From Bugula neritina (lineage: Eukaryota; Bryozoa; Gymnolaemata; Cheilostomatida; Bugulidae): 64,000 nt of DNA. The translations under genes were made by a program, and so were the position numbers. The stretch covers positions 1-64,000 of the forward strand of contig CAXIUT010000138.1 in the NCBI GenBank assembly GCA_964035545.1, read 5' to 3'. Below the pieces are notes generated by a model. The model made no database searches, was not told the DNA's origin, and worked only from the letters and a program-made list of their open reading frames with translations. Of this stretch, positions 22,491 through 33,322 are shown in pieces (positions within the stretch are counted from its first letter, which is position 1; each line of letters opens with the position of its first letter).

Positions 22491-24358
22491 ATGCAACAAA
22501 ATAAAAAACTACTTGATGATCTCGTCAAAAGAAGATTTGTCTACTTCCAAGGCTATTAAATCTATGGTGGATCTGCCGGACTCTACGACTTCGGTCCTGT
22601 AGGATGCGCCATCAAAAATAATATCGAACAACTCTGGAGATAACACTTTGTCCTCGAATAAGAAATGCTATAAATTAGTACCAGCTGTATTACTCCCCAT
22701 GTTGTACTTGATACTTCAGGGCATACCGCAAGATTTACAGATCTGATGGTCAAAGATGTTAAAACTGGTCAAGGATTCAGAGCTGATCGTCTGCTTGCTG
22801 AATGGATTGAAGGTAGACTTGAAAAAGGAAAACTAAAAGAAAATTAAGTACAAGAATATAAAAAAATATTAGCTAGTGCTTAACATCTATCTAAATAAGA
22901 AATGTAAGTCACTTTTAAAAAACTTAAAATAAAAAGTCCTGATACTGGTAATGAACTATCAGCTCCTTAATTTTTCAACTTGATGTTCAAAACAGAAATA
23001 GGTCCTTCAAGCAACCTTGTTGGATATTTGAGACCAGAAACAGCTCAAGGAATGTTTGTTAATTTCAATAAATTGGCATAATTCAATGGTCATCGCTTAC
23101 CTTTCGCTGCAGCACAGATAGGTCTTGGATTTCGTAATGAAATTGCTCCCAGAAATGGATTACTTCGAGTAAGAGAATTCCAAATGGCTGAAATATAACA
23201 CTTTGTTGATCCTTTAAATAAAAATCATCCTAAATTCAAGTCAGTCGCACATATCAAGTTGCCTCTTCAAAGTATAGAACATCAGTAAAAAATGGGAAAA
23301 CATTAATGGATTGAAGTAGGCTAAGCAGTCAAAAGAGGAATCATTGGTAATTAAACAATGGCATACTTTTTAGTCAGAATATTCTTATATCTTAAAGAAG
23401 TAGGATTAAATGTCGAAGAACATGTCCGCTTTAGACAACATCTTAAAAGTTAAATGGCTCATTATGCCAAAGATTGTTGGGATGCTTAAGCTGAACTAGC
23501 CACTGGATGGCTCTAAATAGTAGGTTGTGCTGATAGATCAGCTTTCGATCTTGAACATCATTCAAAAGGATCAGGAGTTAAACTACTGGCTTCAAGAAAA
23601 TTCAAAGAAGCTAGACCAGAGCAACAGACAACTATTCAAGTACAAAGACAAGTTGTAGGCAAACAATTTAAAAAGAATTCACAAAAAATAAATACATATC
23701 TTGAAGAATTAAATGAAGAGAGTAAAGCTAAGTTCAAACTTTAATTCTAATAAACTGGAAAGATATAAATTCCAATAGAAGGAGGAAACATAGTCCTCAC
23801 CAAAGAACATATTTCATTTTAACAGAAAATAGTCAATGTCATGGAATAAAAGTATACTCCAAATGTCATTGAACCAGCATTTGGTTTAGGTCGTATCATG
23901 ATGTCTATGTTTTAGCATAGTTTCAAAGCTAGAGATTAAAAAAGAACCTATCTTCTGCTTAAACCTCGTATTGCACCAGTCAAAGTATCTATTTTACCTC
24001 TACAAGTCGACTAACGCTTTATTCCCATCATCAATGACCTAAGTATATTTATAAATATAAAGAAAAAAGACTTAAAAGGAACTTAATTACCTGCAAAGTT
24101 GATGACACTGGACAATCTATCGGAAAAAGATATGCAAGAACTGATTAAATCGGTATTCCTTTCGGTATTACTGTTGATTTTCAAACTTTGGAGGAATAAT
24201 CAGTGACTCTTCGTGAACTTTTTACAATGAAACAATTGAGAATTCCTTTAAAAGATATATAAAAAGTGCTTGTGTCTCTTTCTCAAGAAACTGAAACTTG
24301 GGAAGAAGTATGTAGTAGATATCCAGCTTATATTAATCAGCATACTGAAGATGATTGA
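22491..24358 (+). CDS. GARS: Glycyl-tRNA synthetase (eukaryotic alpha2 type)
   Basis: Class II synthetase that charges tRNA-Gly in cytosol and probably mitochondria. The protein of about 615 residues matches the eukaryotic/archaeal enzyme throughout: [17 protein letters not shown], motif 2 [53 protein letters not shown], motif 3 [10 protein letters not shown], then the anticodon-binding domain with [13 protein letters not shown] 20-nt intron at 24043-24062 (GTATATTTATAAATATAAAG) is proved by the frame and by similarity on both sides. At least six strictly conserved Glu are coded by TAA or TAG, making this gene the best evidence for the code. An upstream ATG at 22441 plus a 20-nt intron would add nine residues. 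A telomeric tract lies 67 bp after the stop. Confidence 0.96.
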
Positions 24359-24425
24359 TAGATATAAATATTAGCATTATATATTAGATAGTTTATATTT
24401 AAAGAAAACTATTAAGTCTATTCAT

Positions 24426-24512
24426 CCAAACCAACCCCAACCCCAACCCCAACCCCAACCCCAACCCCAACCCCAACCCCAACCCCAACCCCAACCCCAA
24501 CCCCAACCCCAA
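24426..24512. repeat. Interstitial telomeric tract 4 (CCCCAA)
   Basis: About 87 bp of CCCCAA repeat, beginning with two irregular units, 67 bp downstream of the GlyRS stop. It has the same orientation as the left telomere and tracts 1-3. The sequence before it (TCTATTCATCC) resembles that before tract 1 (TCTATTCACCC). Confidence 0.95.
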
Positions 24513-25281
24513 TTTACTATCATAATATGTTTATTATAATTTATTCAAAAGTATATAATTATGAATATTTTATTAAATCATAGTCTATTATGATAATTTA
24601 TGTCTTTTAATTTAGAACAATTGATATTTTAATACTGTTCTACTCTTTTTTATAGCGTCTTATTAATACTATCTTTTTGTTTTTGATCTTTCTTAGAAAT
24701 AAAAAGATCAACCCATCGATTTCTTACTTTTTTATTGAAAAATGGTTCGAATCTTAATTATTTCTGATTAATCGTTTGAAATTAATCAAACTAATCTCGA
24801 ACAGGCCGAAGTACTCTTGTAGCATATCTATTTCTAGAATTTTATTTCCATTATTTACTCTTTTTATTCAATTTATAAGAATATCTATCAAATGATTCTT
24901 TGATATTTTATTTATCATGGACAGGATCATATGAAATTCTTTGAGGTTAAGAAGTGTTAACTTTTCTAACACGATATGATTTTTATTTTCTTTGATTAAT
25001 TTTAAATATCTACTCGTAGTTGACAAGGTTTTGGCAAAGAGTAGTGTAGATGTTTTTATGTTTTTGTTGGGATTCATTTTTCCATTCACTATAATCCTAG
25101 TTCGAACAATCTGAATGCTTCATCTAACGGATATATTGATAATAGACTTATTAAATTATCATTCTTTTAAGATCAATACAATCATTTTAAAAATATAAAT
25201 GTTTTTTGATGTTATTTACATTTGAAAAGTTTGTCTTTCTAGAAATGATTACCGCTTAATTATTATTAATAATTTGAATAT
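24513..25281. other. Intergenic, nothing recognised
   Basis: About 770 bp of AT-rich sequence, the longest gene-free stretch of the chromosome. Minus-strand frames here have no recognisable composition or motif and are probably chance. Confidence 0.5.
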
Positions 25282-26438
25282 ATGACTGAAGCACTTCAAA
25301 AATATCCATAACTCAAGTAATAATACAACAGAATGAACTAACTAGGCTAAGGATCGTTTGGAAAAGTCTATCTCGCACAAAGACACCTATAAGAATCTTC
25401 TAATACTTCATCATCAACCAATGAGAACAATAATAAAACCAACATAATTCAAAAAAAAGAGGAATAATAACCAATTAAGAACAATCAAAACAATAAAAAA
25501 CAATAATTCTTTGCTGTGAAGAAGTTAAAGCCTTGTTTCAGAAAAAAAGTAGTTGATCCAGAAATGAAAAAAATTGAAAATTATCCCTAAATAAAAATAA
25601 TGAAACAACTATAACATCCAAATGTGATGAATATTCTATCAATTAGATAGCAGAACAAAGGATATTAAATTTGCCACTATTTAGTTTTAGATCTAGGCAT
25701 CGCCCTTATGGAACTCACAAGACACAAATAAATATCTCTTTCATTCGAACTTATCAAATGCATTATCGTACAACTTGTAGAAGGACTAGAGCATATCCAT
25801 TCTAAAAATATAATGCATCGAGATATCAAACCAAGCAATATTTATTTAATGAACGATGGGACAGTTAAAATAGGTGATTTTAGTATCTCAAGATCAATCA
25901 AAAATCAACAAAGTAATGCCATTTCAGAATAGGAACAGTAAAAAACAGGTAATGTTACTACTCGCCAATATAGAGCTCCTTAAATCATCTATGGCAGTCG
26001 GCATTATACATAATCTATTGATATTTGGGGTCTTGGCTGTACTTTAGCTGAGCTAGTTCTACATCAAACTCTGTTTCCAGGAAGTTCAGATATTAACCAA
26101 CTAGAACTCATCTTTTCAGTCCTTGGATATCCTGTATCTTTGTCTATATTTAGCAAAATCTATGGCCAGAAGCTTAAAAACTTCCTTATTATCTTGAATT
26201 CGATACAAACAAGTCAGCAACTCAACTGAAGGACTTATTGCCAAATATTAATCCAATGCTTTTGAACTTCATTCAATCCTGTCTAACACTGGATCCTATG
26301 AAAAGACCAACAGCAACAGAACTACGAAACCACTAGCTACTTAAATAACCAAACAATAATGCTAAATAGTAACTTGGGAAAATATGTTATTATTTGCATG
26401 AAAAAACATTGAAAAATATGTTTATCAAAATTAAATGA
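25282..26438 (+). CDS. CMGC-type (CDK-like) protein kinase
   Basis: A kinase of about 378 residues from ATG 25282 to TGA 26436-26438 with one 20-nt intron at 26134-26153. The Gly-rich loop is LGEGSFGKVYLA, followed by an insert of about 50 residues rich in Asn, Lys and Glu before the catalytic Lys (FFAVKKLKP). The catalytic loop is MHRDIKPSN. The activation segment ends TTREYRAPE, where the APE Glu is TAA, then YGSRHYTESIDIWGLGC: the Arg-x-Tyr-Arg-Ala-Pro-Glu pattern and the following Trp-Gly-Cys mark CMGC/CDK kinases. The DFG motif is DFS (GDFSISR), a real deviation. No PSTAIRE helix is evident, so it may be CCRK- or CDK7-like rather than a mitotic CDK. The substrate is unknown. Confidence 0.85.
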
Positions 26439-26500
26439 TATCATTAATGATCATAATTATTTTCTTTTAGAACTTCTATAATAATAGAAATATTATAGAA

Positions 26501-27547
26501 ATGAGAAGCTATCATAGATATAGTAAAACTGTTCATGAATAAAGATAACATAAAAATCTTTATAGAAAACTGAAAGATATCACTTCAATCAAGAAAACAG
26601 CTTCTAATTAAACCAATATTGCAAATAGTTAAAACTAAAATTTAGCTTATACACATCAGAAGCATCAAACACTTGATGCAAAGGCAGTTAAAAAGGTTTG
26701 TTTCAGCTCTCAGAAGAGATAGACACGAGGATCATGTACAAAGTTGAAGCTAATTATTAATAACAAAGTTTCACAGCTTAGGAAAGAAGATCCACAGATA
26801 GTATCAGTGCAAACATTTAAGTCTCTCGATTCAAGCTTTGTTTGTATTGTTAAGAATGTAGATGCACCAAAATCTTTGAAAAATTTAAGACCATCAAATC
26901 CCAAATGGAATTAATGTCAAAAAAAATTAGGTTAGATAATGAAAAAGCTGAAGATATTTTATAATTCTCAATTTTGTTTAGGACAGCTTTCTTACTGGAT
27001 CGAATAATACTTTGAAGCATAGCATTCAGCTTTGAGTAAAGTCTTTATGAAGACAACTCCTAAAAAGAAAGGTCCTAAAAAGAAAATTCACCAAGAACTC
27101 TAAAAAAATACAGATATTGTCAAAAACAAACTTCAATACAAAATAAAAGATAACTATATTGGCAGTTACAGGTTCATAGAACCATAATAATTGACAAAAT
27201 TTTAGACTTTCTTAGAGAAACTCTATACAGATAAGAGCAAAATAAAACTAAAAGAAATATAAAAGTCATTGACATCCAAAATGACTCAAACCTTTTACTA
27301 GAATAGCGGCACAAATCGGTTCTAATCTTATAATAAATCAACAGAATTAATAAACTTTAGTCAAGATTTGAAGGCTTTTTAATCCCAAAGGGGATCACTC
27401 AAGATGATACCCAAGATCAGTCGACACTGTTTCCAGCTACTCAATGAAACAGACCAGCAAGTAGTAAAACATATCTAAAAATTAAACGAGGAAGCCAAAC
27501 AAATAGAAAAAAGCAAAGAGTTTACTATTATTTAATAATTGATATGA
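26501..27547 (+). CDS. Basic hypothetical protein, 348 aa
   Basis: An uninterrupted frame of 348 codons from ATG 26501 to TGA 27545-27547. It is rich in Lys, Ser, Thr and Gln, with a basic patch TPKKKGPKKKIH in the middle and Cys spread through the first half without a zinc pattern. It starts 62 bp after the kinase stop on the same strand. No family is recognised. The Lys/Pro-rich stretch could be a nuclear localisation signal. Confidence 0.55.
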
Positions 27548-27719
27548 AAATTTCTTTTGTTAGTATCATTCAAAATCAAATCTAAGATTGATATTAAATT
27601 AATCATTCTTCATCTATTTGCTATTTATAAAGCGATTTCAACTTATATATCTGATGAAATAAGTTTAATCTTTGTAATTTATTTAACCAAATCCTTCTCA
27701 ATATTTTTATTAATACCAA

Positions 27720-28259
27720 ATGGACCCAAGACCTTTTCACTTCGATTATCGCACTCCTCGTCTCCACAACCCGACTTAGTATCCTATTATCTATTCAGTC
27801 TCTCAAAATAACTCTTTGATCGAGTTCAACAGAAGTAGTCTCCAACCTAAATGACAAAGTCATCTTCAAATAACCCTTAGCTGTAAGTTATGTTGAATTC
27901 AGTAAAAGAGCCATTTCAACAGACCTCGATTCTAAGAAAAGCCTTCCTTTTAGTCTTCCTTATTCCCGTTATAAGTCGAAAGACAACTTTCAGTCGAATA
28001 AACGTAGACCTTCAATAACATAGTTAATAACTCAATGGCTAGCTATGGTCAAAACCTTCTTCGAAGTGAAAGTTAAAAAGGCAATGAAAGGAAAATAAGA
28101 TAAGAGTAAGATGTTTACAAAAAGCAGCAAAGGAAGTTTAATATAATTAGTTACTGGCCTAAAGCAGTTGAATCAACTCTCCATCAATTTCCAAAACTAA
28201 CTCTCGAAGATAAACTAATTGAGAATAGTTTTTTAGCTTAAGAAAATAAAAGATCATGA
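27720..28259 (+). CDS. Unknown small protein, duplicated family copy B
   Basis: This is a near-copy of the gene at 9743-10279: the first about 420 bp, including both inferred introns, differ at only about a dozen positions, and similarity fades in the last 60 bp. ATG 27720 and TGA 28257-28259 are in the same relation as in copy A. Many exon-3 differences are synonymous in the deduced frame, which supports coding function in both copies. Upstream of the ATG the two loci share little beyond a short T-rich stretch. The protein begins MDPRPFHFDYRTP and keeps TLHQFPKLTLEDKL, but its C terminus differs (ENSFLAEENKRS). Function unknown. Confidence 0.6.
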
Positions 28260-28398
28260 GATATTTTTTAAAGATCTAATCTCTATTTATTTTAAAGATA
28301 AATCTATTAAAATATTTGAATAAATAAGTATAAAATATTTATCAACATATTCGACTTAGATATAAAGATACAGAATAAACGACTCTATTGAGATTTAA

Positions 28399-28878
28399 AT
28401 GTTTAATTATCAAAGATATTATATACAAGCTCTCATGTTTAGTTGGTAGTAAACCATCATCAACATATCAAATGAGACAGATCACTAAGCAGATCACTCA
28501 AAACCCAAACCAATCGATTCAATAACTATCTATTCACCTGGAAGATATCATATCAACCTCTCAAGAACTACCGTTCAGCATTCATAGGCATAAATAACTC
28601 AACTTATTCTTGAGTAATTCGGTCTAGAGTAATTGCAAGAAGGATAACCTTCTTCTCACTAGTTACCTGAGCAAATGAAAATAAACTAGAAAGATCTGGT
28701 TTATATTTTTGGTCAGTTAAATATTACTCTATCTGGAGATATCGTCACCTTTAAGAGTTCAAAATCAATTGGAAATATCTCATCTTATCGATCGGTGATT
28801 AATGATGGAAACACTATAGTTCTGCATTTCAAAGATCAAAATCATCATTATGTCCTTATGCATTAAATCAAATACTGA
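28399..28878 (+). CDS. Hypothetical protein, 159 aa
   Basis: A single frame from ATG 28399 to TGA 28876-28878. The first half is polar; the second half (YIFGQLNITLSGDIVTFKSS) has alternating hydrophobic residues and looks like beta structure. It lies between copy B of the unknown family and the phosphatase gene, all on the plus strand. No known domain is recognised. Confidence 0.5.
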
Positions 28879-28983
28879 TAGTTTTAGTGTTTGCTAACTA
28901 ATTTAATATTTAAATAATAAATTATCTTTATTAAGAGCTTAGCTTTAATTCTTTTTACAATTCATATTTATTTAATCTAAGAT

Positions 28984-29628
28984 ATGTAAAAACAAGAACA
29001 AAAAATACAAATGAATATGAAATGCTATCAATGCCAATCAACAAGTAACTTAGTTGAATTCGATGAAGAAGACTGCATCTGTCGACCTTGTATGACCGAG
29101 CAGGCAAGAATAATGGAATAATTCAAAGGTAAAAGAACACATAAATATCCATAAATAGATAAAATTTAAGAATGGCTATTCCTAGGTAATGAAGATGCTG
29201 CTACTGACCAATCAATTCTAACAACTCACAATATAACTGCTATCTGTGTCTGTGGATCACATCTGGATACTCCATTCAAAAATGATTAAAAATATTAATA
29301 CAAACAATATCAATTACAAGATTTTCCAAAACAATCTATCAAGCAACACTTTGAAGATCATTTCTAATGGATGAATAAAATGAGATAGCAAAAAAGAAAT
29401 ATACTTATTCACTGTGCAGCTGGTGTTTCTAGAAGTTCTAGCTTTACAATTGCTTATCTGATGAGAGATAAAAAAAAGCCTTTCCATGAGGTGATTTAGT
29501 ATGTGAAAAATAAGAGAAAGTGTATTAATCCTAATTCAGGATTTAGGAATCAACTAATAGAGTATAATAATTAACTCGGATTGCCAAAGTTCAAAGTGTT
29601 GGGGTAGTATCCTGAAGATAAAGAATGA
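28984..29628 (+). CDS. Dual-specificity phosphatase with N-terminal zinc-finger-like motif
   Basis: A 214-codon intron-less gene from ATG 28984 to TGA 29626-29628. The signature loop is HCAAGVSRSSS (Cys-x5-Arg), preceded by an Asp-containing loop (LEDFPKESI) that can supply the general acid. FL/LGNEDAA near residue 75 matches the usual LGN..A start of the DSP fold. The length after this point, about 140 residues, is normal for atypical DSPs. The first 40 residues hold CYQC and, 17 residues on, CICRPC: a four-Cys pattern that could bind zinc and is not usual for this family. The substrate cannot be predicted from sequence. Confidence 0.85.
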
Positions 29629-30356
29629 AGTTATGATAGAACTTTTATCTTTTTAAGTGACGATATTTAATTAGTATTAAGAACATAATTAATGATTGTA
29701 TTTTATTTTTTAATGATGATTCACATATTCACAATCTTTCAGACAATAAGAAGGATATGAAGACTCTTTTAATATGTATATATCTTCGGTTGTTGATAAT
29801 AAGTCATTATTTTTTATATAATTTTTTTTATTAACGAGAAATTTACATTTTAATGATAATCTATGTCATTTCATAATATCATCTACAAACCTTCTAATTC
29901 TACTATTCTTTAATTTACAATATTTAGTCAGCTTTTGTGTCTTTCTTATCGAATAAAATATCAATTTAATTTCATAAATTAAGATTCTATCGTCTGTCCT
30001 TCCAGTAAAAATAATCGAATTTATCAATAGTTAAGCACTAGTTTATCTATAAAAGCATATTCATTAACTAGCATGTTTTTCTTTAGATAATATTGAACTT
30101 CAAGATGTCTAATGAGGTAAACAATAATTGATAGTATTCCCTTGAACTCAAAAAAATCAATAAATTCATTCGAATAAAGTTTAATTAGAACAGAATAATC
30201 GAAACTGATTGTTAGTAATTTTAATTGCAAGCCTACTAAGTTGACAGATAAAAGTCAAATATACTTTTGTATGGATATTATTGATATTAATATCATAATT
30301 ATAGCTTAAATAGTTGAATAATAACACAACTTAATCATTTGATAAGTTTTTCAAAA
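29629..30356. other. Intergenic, nothing recognised
   Basis: About 730 bp of AT-rich sequence without a plausible gene on either strand. Minus-strand frames of 60-70 codons have random composition. Confidence 0.5.
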
Positions 30357-30379
30357 ATGTTTTAATCTTGTCGTTTTAG

Positions 30380-31130
30380 ATGGTACTCTATTTTAGCCAC
30401 ATCTTCTGCTCCAAAATACAACTGAAAATCAACTTTCTTTCCGCCAAAATATTTATTTGCAAAAAAGTCCTCAAGATCATCAGCCATCAACTACATCTCA
30501 TGAACTGCTTACAAAAATACTTTCAAGATACCCTTGTCAACCTCAGCAAACTTCAAAAAAACTACCATCACACTTTATCTAATATAACCATATAGCATCT
30601 CTAACTATTAATTGAGAAGGTCATATAAGGCTTGAAATCCTTTCTTCCTTTCTTTATAGTATCTTCCAACAGTATTAAAGGTCAGATTCAAAGATGGTAT
30701 AAGCAAGTTGATCTGATTAACAAGTCTAAATATATCAATCACTAAGGAATCACAGTTCATAGTTTTCAAAGTCTAAAAACTATTTTTAGAACGAAGGTAA
30801 ACTTAGCTGATTGATGGAAGTTTAGCGAGATAGCTTATATAAGATCGATAAAAAGCAATGAACCAGTTCTCTTATGTCTTCAATTTACTTTAAATGGCTG
30901 TTCCTAAATTAGATAACTAGTCGACTACACTTCCCATATAGTTCATTCTTCGAACACTTCCATGCATCAGAGTCATCAGCTTGCCTATTTATTATGCTTT
31001 TTATAGTTGTTCTAATCGACTAATGAGTGTTCTGATAAATTTTTAGGGAGCTAAAGATTGAGAAATTGATTATTAGAGTACCCCATGATTTCGAGTAGAG
31101 TTGACCAGGTCCTAGTACTCCTACCTTGGA
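30380..31130 (+). CDS. Hypothetical protein, exon structure unresolved
   Basis: Open frames cover the region: from ATG 30380 a frame with many Lys, Leu and Ile runs to about 30820, and a second frame (about 30820-31060) encodes NEFSYVFNLLEMAVPKLDN and a hydrophobic, Cys-containing stretch. One or more introns must connect them; a donor GTAAAC near 30798 is possible. An alternative frame over 30385-30600 is also open. No domain is recognised and the ends are uncertain. Confidence 0.3.
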
Positions 31131-31342
31131 GATAAGAGAAGAAACATGAGCTTATTGAGTTGAACGACTGCGAGGAGAGAGTAGAGTTCTGAGATAGAGC
31201 ATAGGTAAAGAGTTATAAATGATAATAAACATAAAAGGGTTCATAAGGGTATTTTTAAAAAGATTAATAAAGATTAATAAGAATAAGAAAGTACTAAAAG
31301 AATAAATATTGTAATATTTAAGTATAATTGTGCTTGATATCC

Positions 31343-32132
31343 ATGTTTGTTGTTCGAAACTTTTTCCGTCTGAGCACATAGATTGGACAACAGCAAAACA
31401 ACATACGTCGCTTCTATACTTAAGCCACAGTAGTACCAAACCTATCAAAAAAACATCCTCTTCATAAGTTCTCACTTATTTATGCAGCTACCTAATTCAT
31501 CTCGATAAAAAAACTCTAAAAACACCATATCAAAACCTTCTCGCTTTACCATCTAAAACTTTAGGCTTTTTAGTTGCCAATGAGTTCAATAGACAAGTAA
31601 AACACCTCAAAACAGGAGAAATGCCGATCACTGCTCTCTGTAGAACAGCTGTTGATGCCGATATCTAAGGTCATCTCGCATAACACCTCAAACACACAAT
31701 CTATGAATATTTAAAGACAGACACAATTTTATTTTAGGATGAATGCTTCAGCAAGTAGTATGAAATGTATTCAATTCCACTAATCAATAATTTCAAATAA
31801 AATAATTCTAGATAGATATCACCACTTCAAAAACCTTTGAACCTCCTCAAGTATAAATCAACTAAAACTTTACAAAATGGATCGACAGCTTAAACAACTG
31901 GCAGTTGATAGGTCTGTAGACAATGACTATCTGGATGAAGAGCACTATTTCGGCAGTGAGCATAGTTTAATCTCAATACAACCCAAAAGACATTCAAAAA
32001 GCAGCATATTTATAATAATACGCTCAGATGAAAGGCAGCGGATAGGTAGAATAAAAGTTGATGGATATCAACCAGATATCACTGATGGTAGGATGCGGAT
32101 AGATTCTCTATAGATATGGAATTTCTGATTGA
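31343..32132 (+). CDS. ATPAF2: ATP12-type mitochondrial F1-ATPase assembly factor
   Basis: ATP12 binds the F1 alpha subunit and prevents its aggregation during ATP synthase assembly. ATG 31343 gives an Arg/Phe-rich presequence (MFVVRNFFRLST). A 20-nt intron at 31468-31487 joins it to the core: YLIHLDKKTLKTP, then LLALPSKTLGFLVANEFNRQ, MPITALCRTAVDAD and YLKTDTILF, the family's ordered blocks (LD.r.lkTP, lPs..LA, MPlT.L..TA.D, yl.TDt). A second intron around 31900-31955 leads to the C-terminal helix block (KAAYLEEYAEMKGSGEVEEK, then MDIN), which matches the E..Q...G.ve..HD region. The stop is TGA 32130-32132. The borders of the second intron are tentative. RCL1 starts 46 bp downstream. Confidence 0.82.
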
Positions 32133-32178
32133 TGTTATAGCTTTATTTAAGTGATATAATCGTTTAATTGCCTTGTTG

Positions 32179-33255
32179 ATGTTATCAAAAGCCGATCCCC
32201 TTGTTTTCAGACAACACATTCTTTGCGCTTTGTTGGCAGAACAAAATCTATGTCTAGAAGATATCAATTTACACAGTAGTCCGCCTGGAATGCTGCCAGA
32301 ATAATCTAGATTTCTAAGATTGCTTTAAAATATATGCAATGGATGTAAAGTATTAGTCGGCAAGGGAGGATCAATACTTCGTTTTTATTCTGGAATGGTC
32401 ACCAATAACGATGGAGTTTAATTAGATTTCGACTGTGGACTTTAACGCTCCATTTCATACTATCTCTAATATTTGCTAATTATAGCTATGACAGGTAAAA
32501 CAGCTTTGAACATTCACCTGCATGGATTGACCGATCACCCTCATGACAATTCAGTTGATTCGATACAGAATCATCTCATTCCTTTCCTAAAAAATCATTA
32601 TGGACTTGATAATTAACTGCAAATGAGAATTATCAAACGAGGATATCTACCTCATGGTGGAGGACATGTGCATATCATCATTCCTCCGATAAGAAAATTC
32701 CAAAAAATCAATTTGATAGAAAAAGGGTATATCAAAAGAATCAGAGGTAATTGTTCAGGAAGTCTAATATCTACCAGCATTCTGAACAAAGTTAAAGATA
32801 CTGCAAAAGGCAAACTACTAGACTACATTCCTGATGTATGGATTCATACTGATTTTTACAAAGGAGACAAAGCTTCGAAAAATCCAGGCTACAACCTTTC
32901 TCTACATGCAGAAACAACTACCGGAGCAGTCATGTCTTTCGATTCCACTTATCAATCTAGTAGTCCATAGTAATTTGCCACATTGACAGTAAATTCTTTT
33001 CTTGATGAGCTTTAACATTCAGGAGTAATATCGACTAACTATCAGTGGTTTGTTTTAACTCTCATGGCTTTAAGTTAAAAGAAAACAAGTAATATCAAGT
33101 TAGGAAGGGTGTCCAGCTTTACAGTGGAATGCTTGAGAGTAATTAGAGATGTTTTTGGCGTGCTATTTGAAATAGAAGAGAGTTAATCATAAAATATGGC
33201 TGTTTTTCGATGTCTTGGTATTGGATTTTAAAATTATGCAAGAATCGTTAAATGA
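32179..33255 (+). CDS. RCL1: RNA 3'-terminal phosphate cyclase-like protein (RCL1)
   Basis: RCL1 is a nucleolar, non-catalytic relative of RNA cyclase needed for 18S rRNA processing with Bms1. The gene is one frame of 358 codons (human RCL1 has 373). Blocks in order: FRQHILCALLAE, GKGGSILRFYSG, the loop DCGLERSISYYLEYLL (with TAA at the conserved Glu), LHGLTDHPHDNSVDS, MRIIKRGYLPHGGGHVHI, IKRIRGNCSGS, YIPDVWIHTDFYKGDKASK and LHAETTTGAVMS. These match the RCL1/RTC fold. The active-site His of true cyclases is not seen, as expected for RCL1. No intron is needed. The C terminus ends CLGIGFENYARIVK. Confidence 0.93.
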
Positions 33256-33322
33256 TTTATTTACTCTTCATTCTTTATATACCTATTATTAAAAAGAGCT
33301 ATTTTCATATAACTTAGTGACA

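Noticed and set aside
22491-24358. TAA/TAG read as Gln (Tetrahymena/Paramecium code)
   Set aside because: Conserved positions holding TAA/TAG are Glu in relatives, repeatedly and across unrelated genes.
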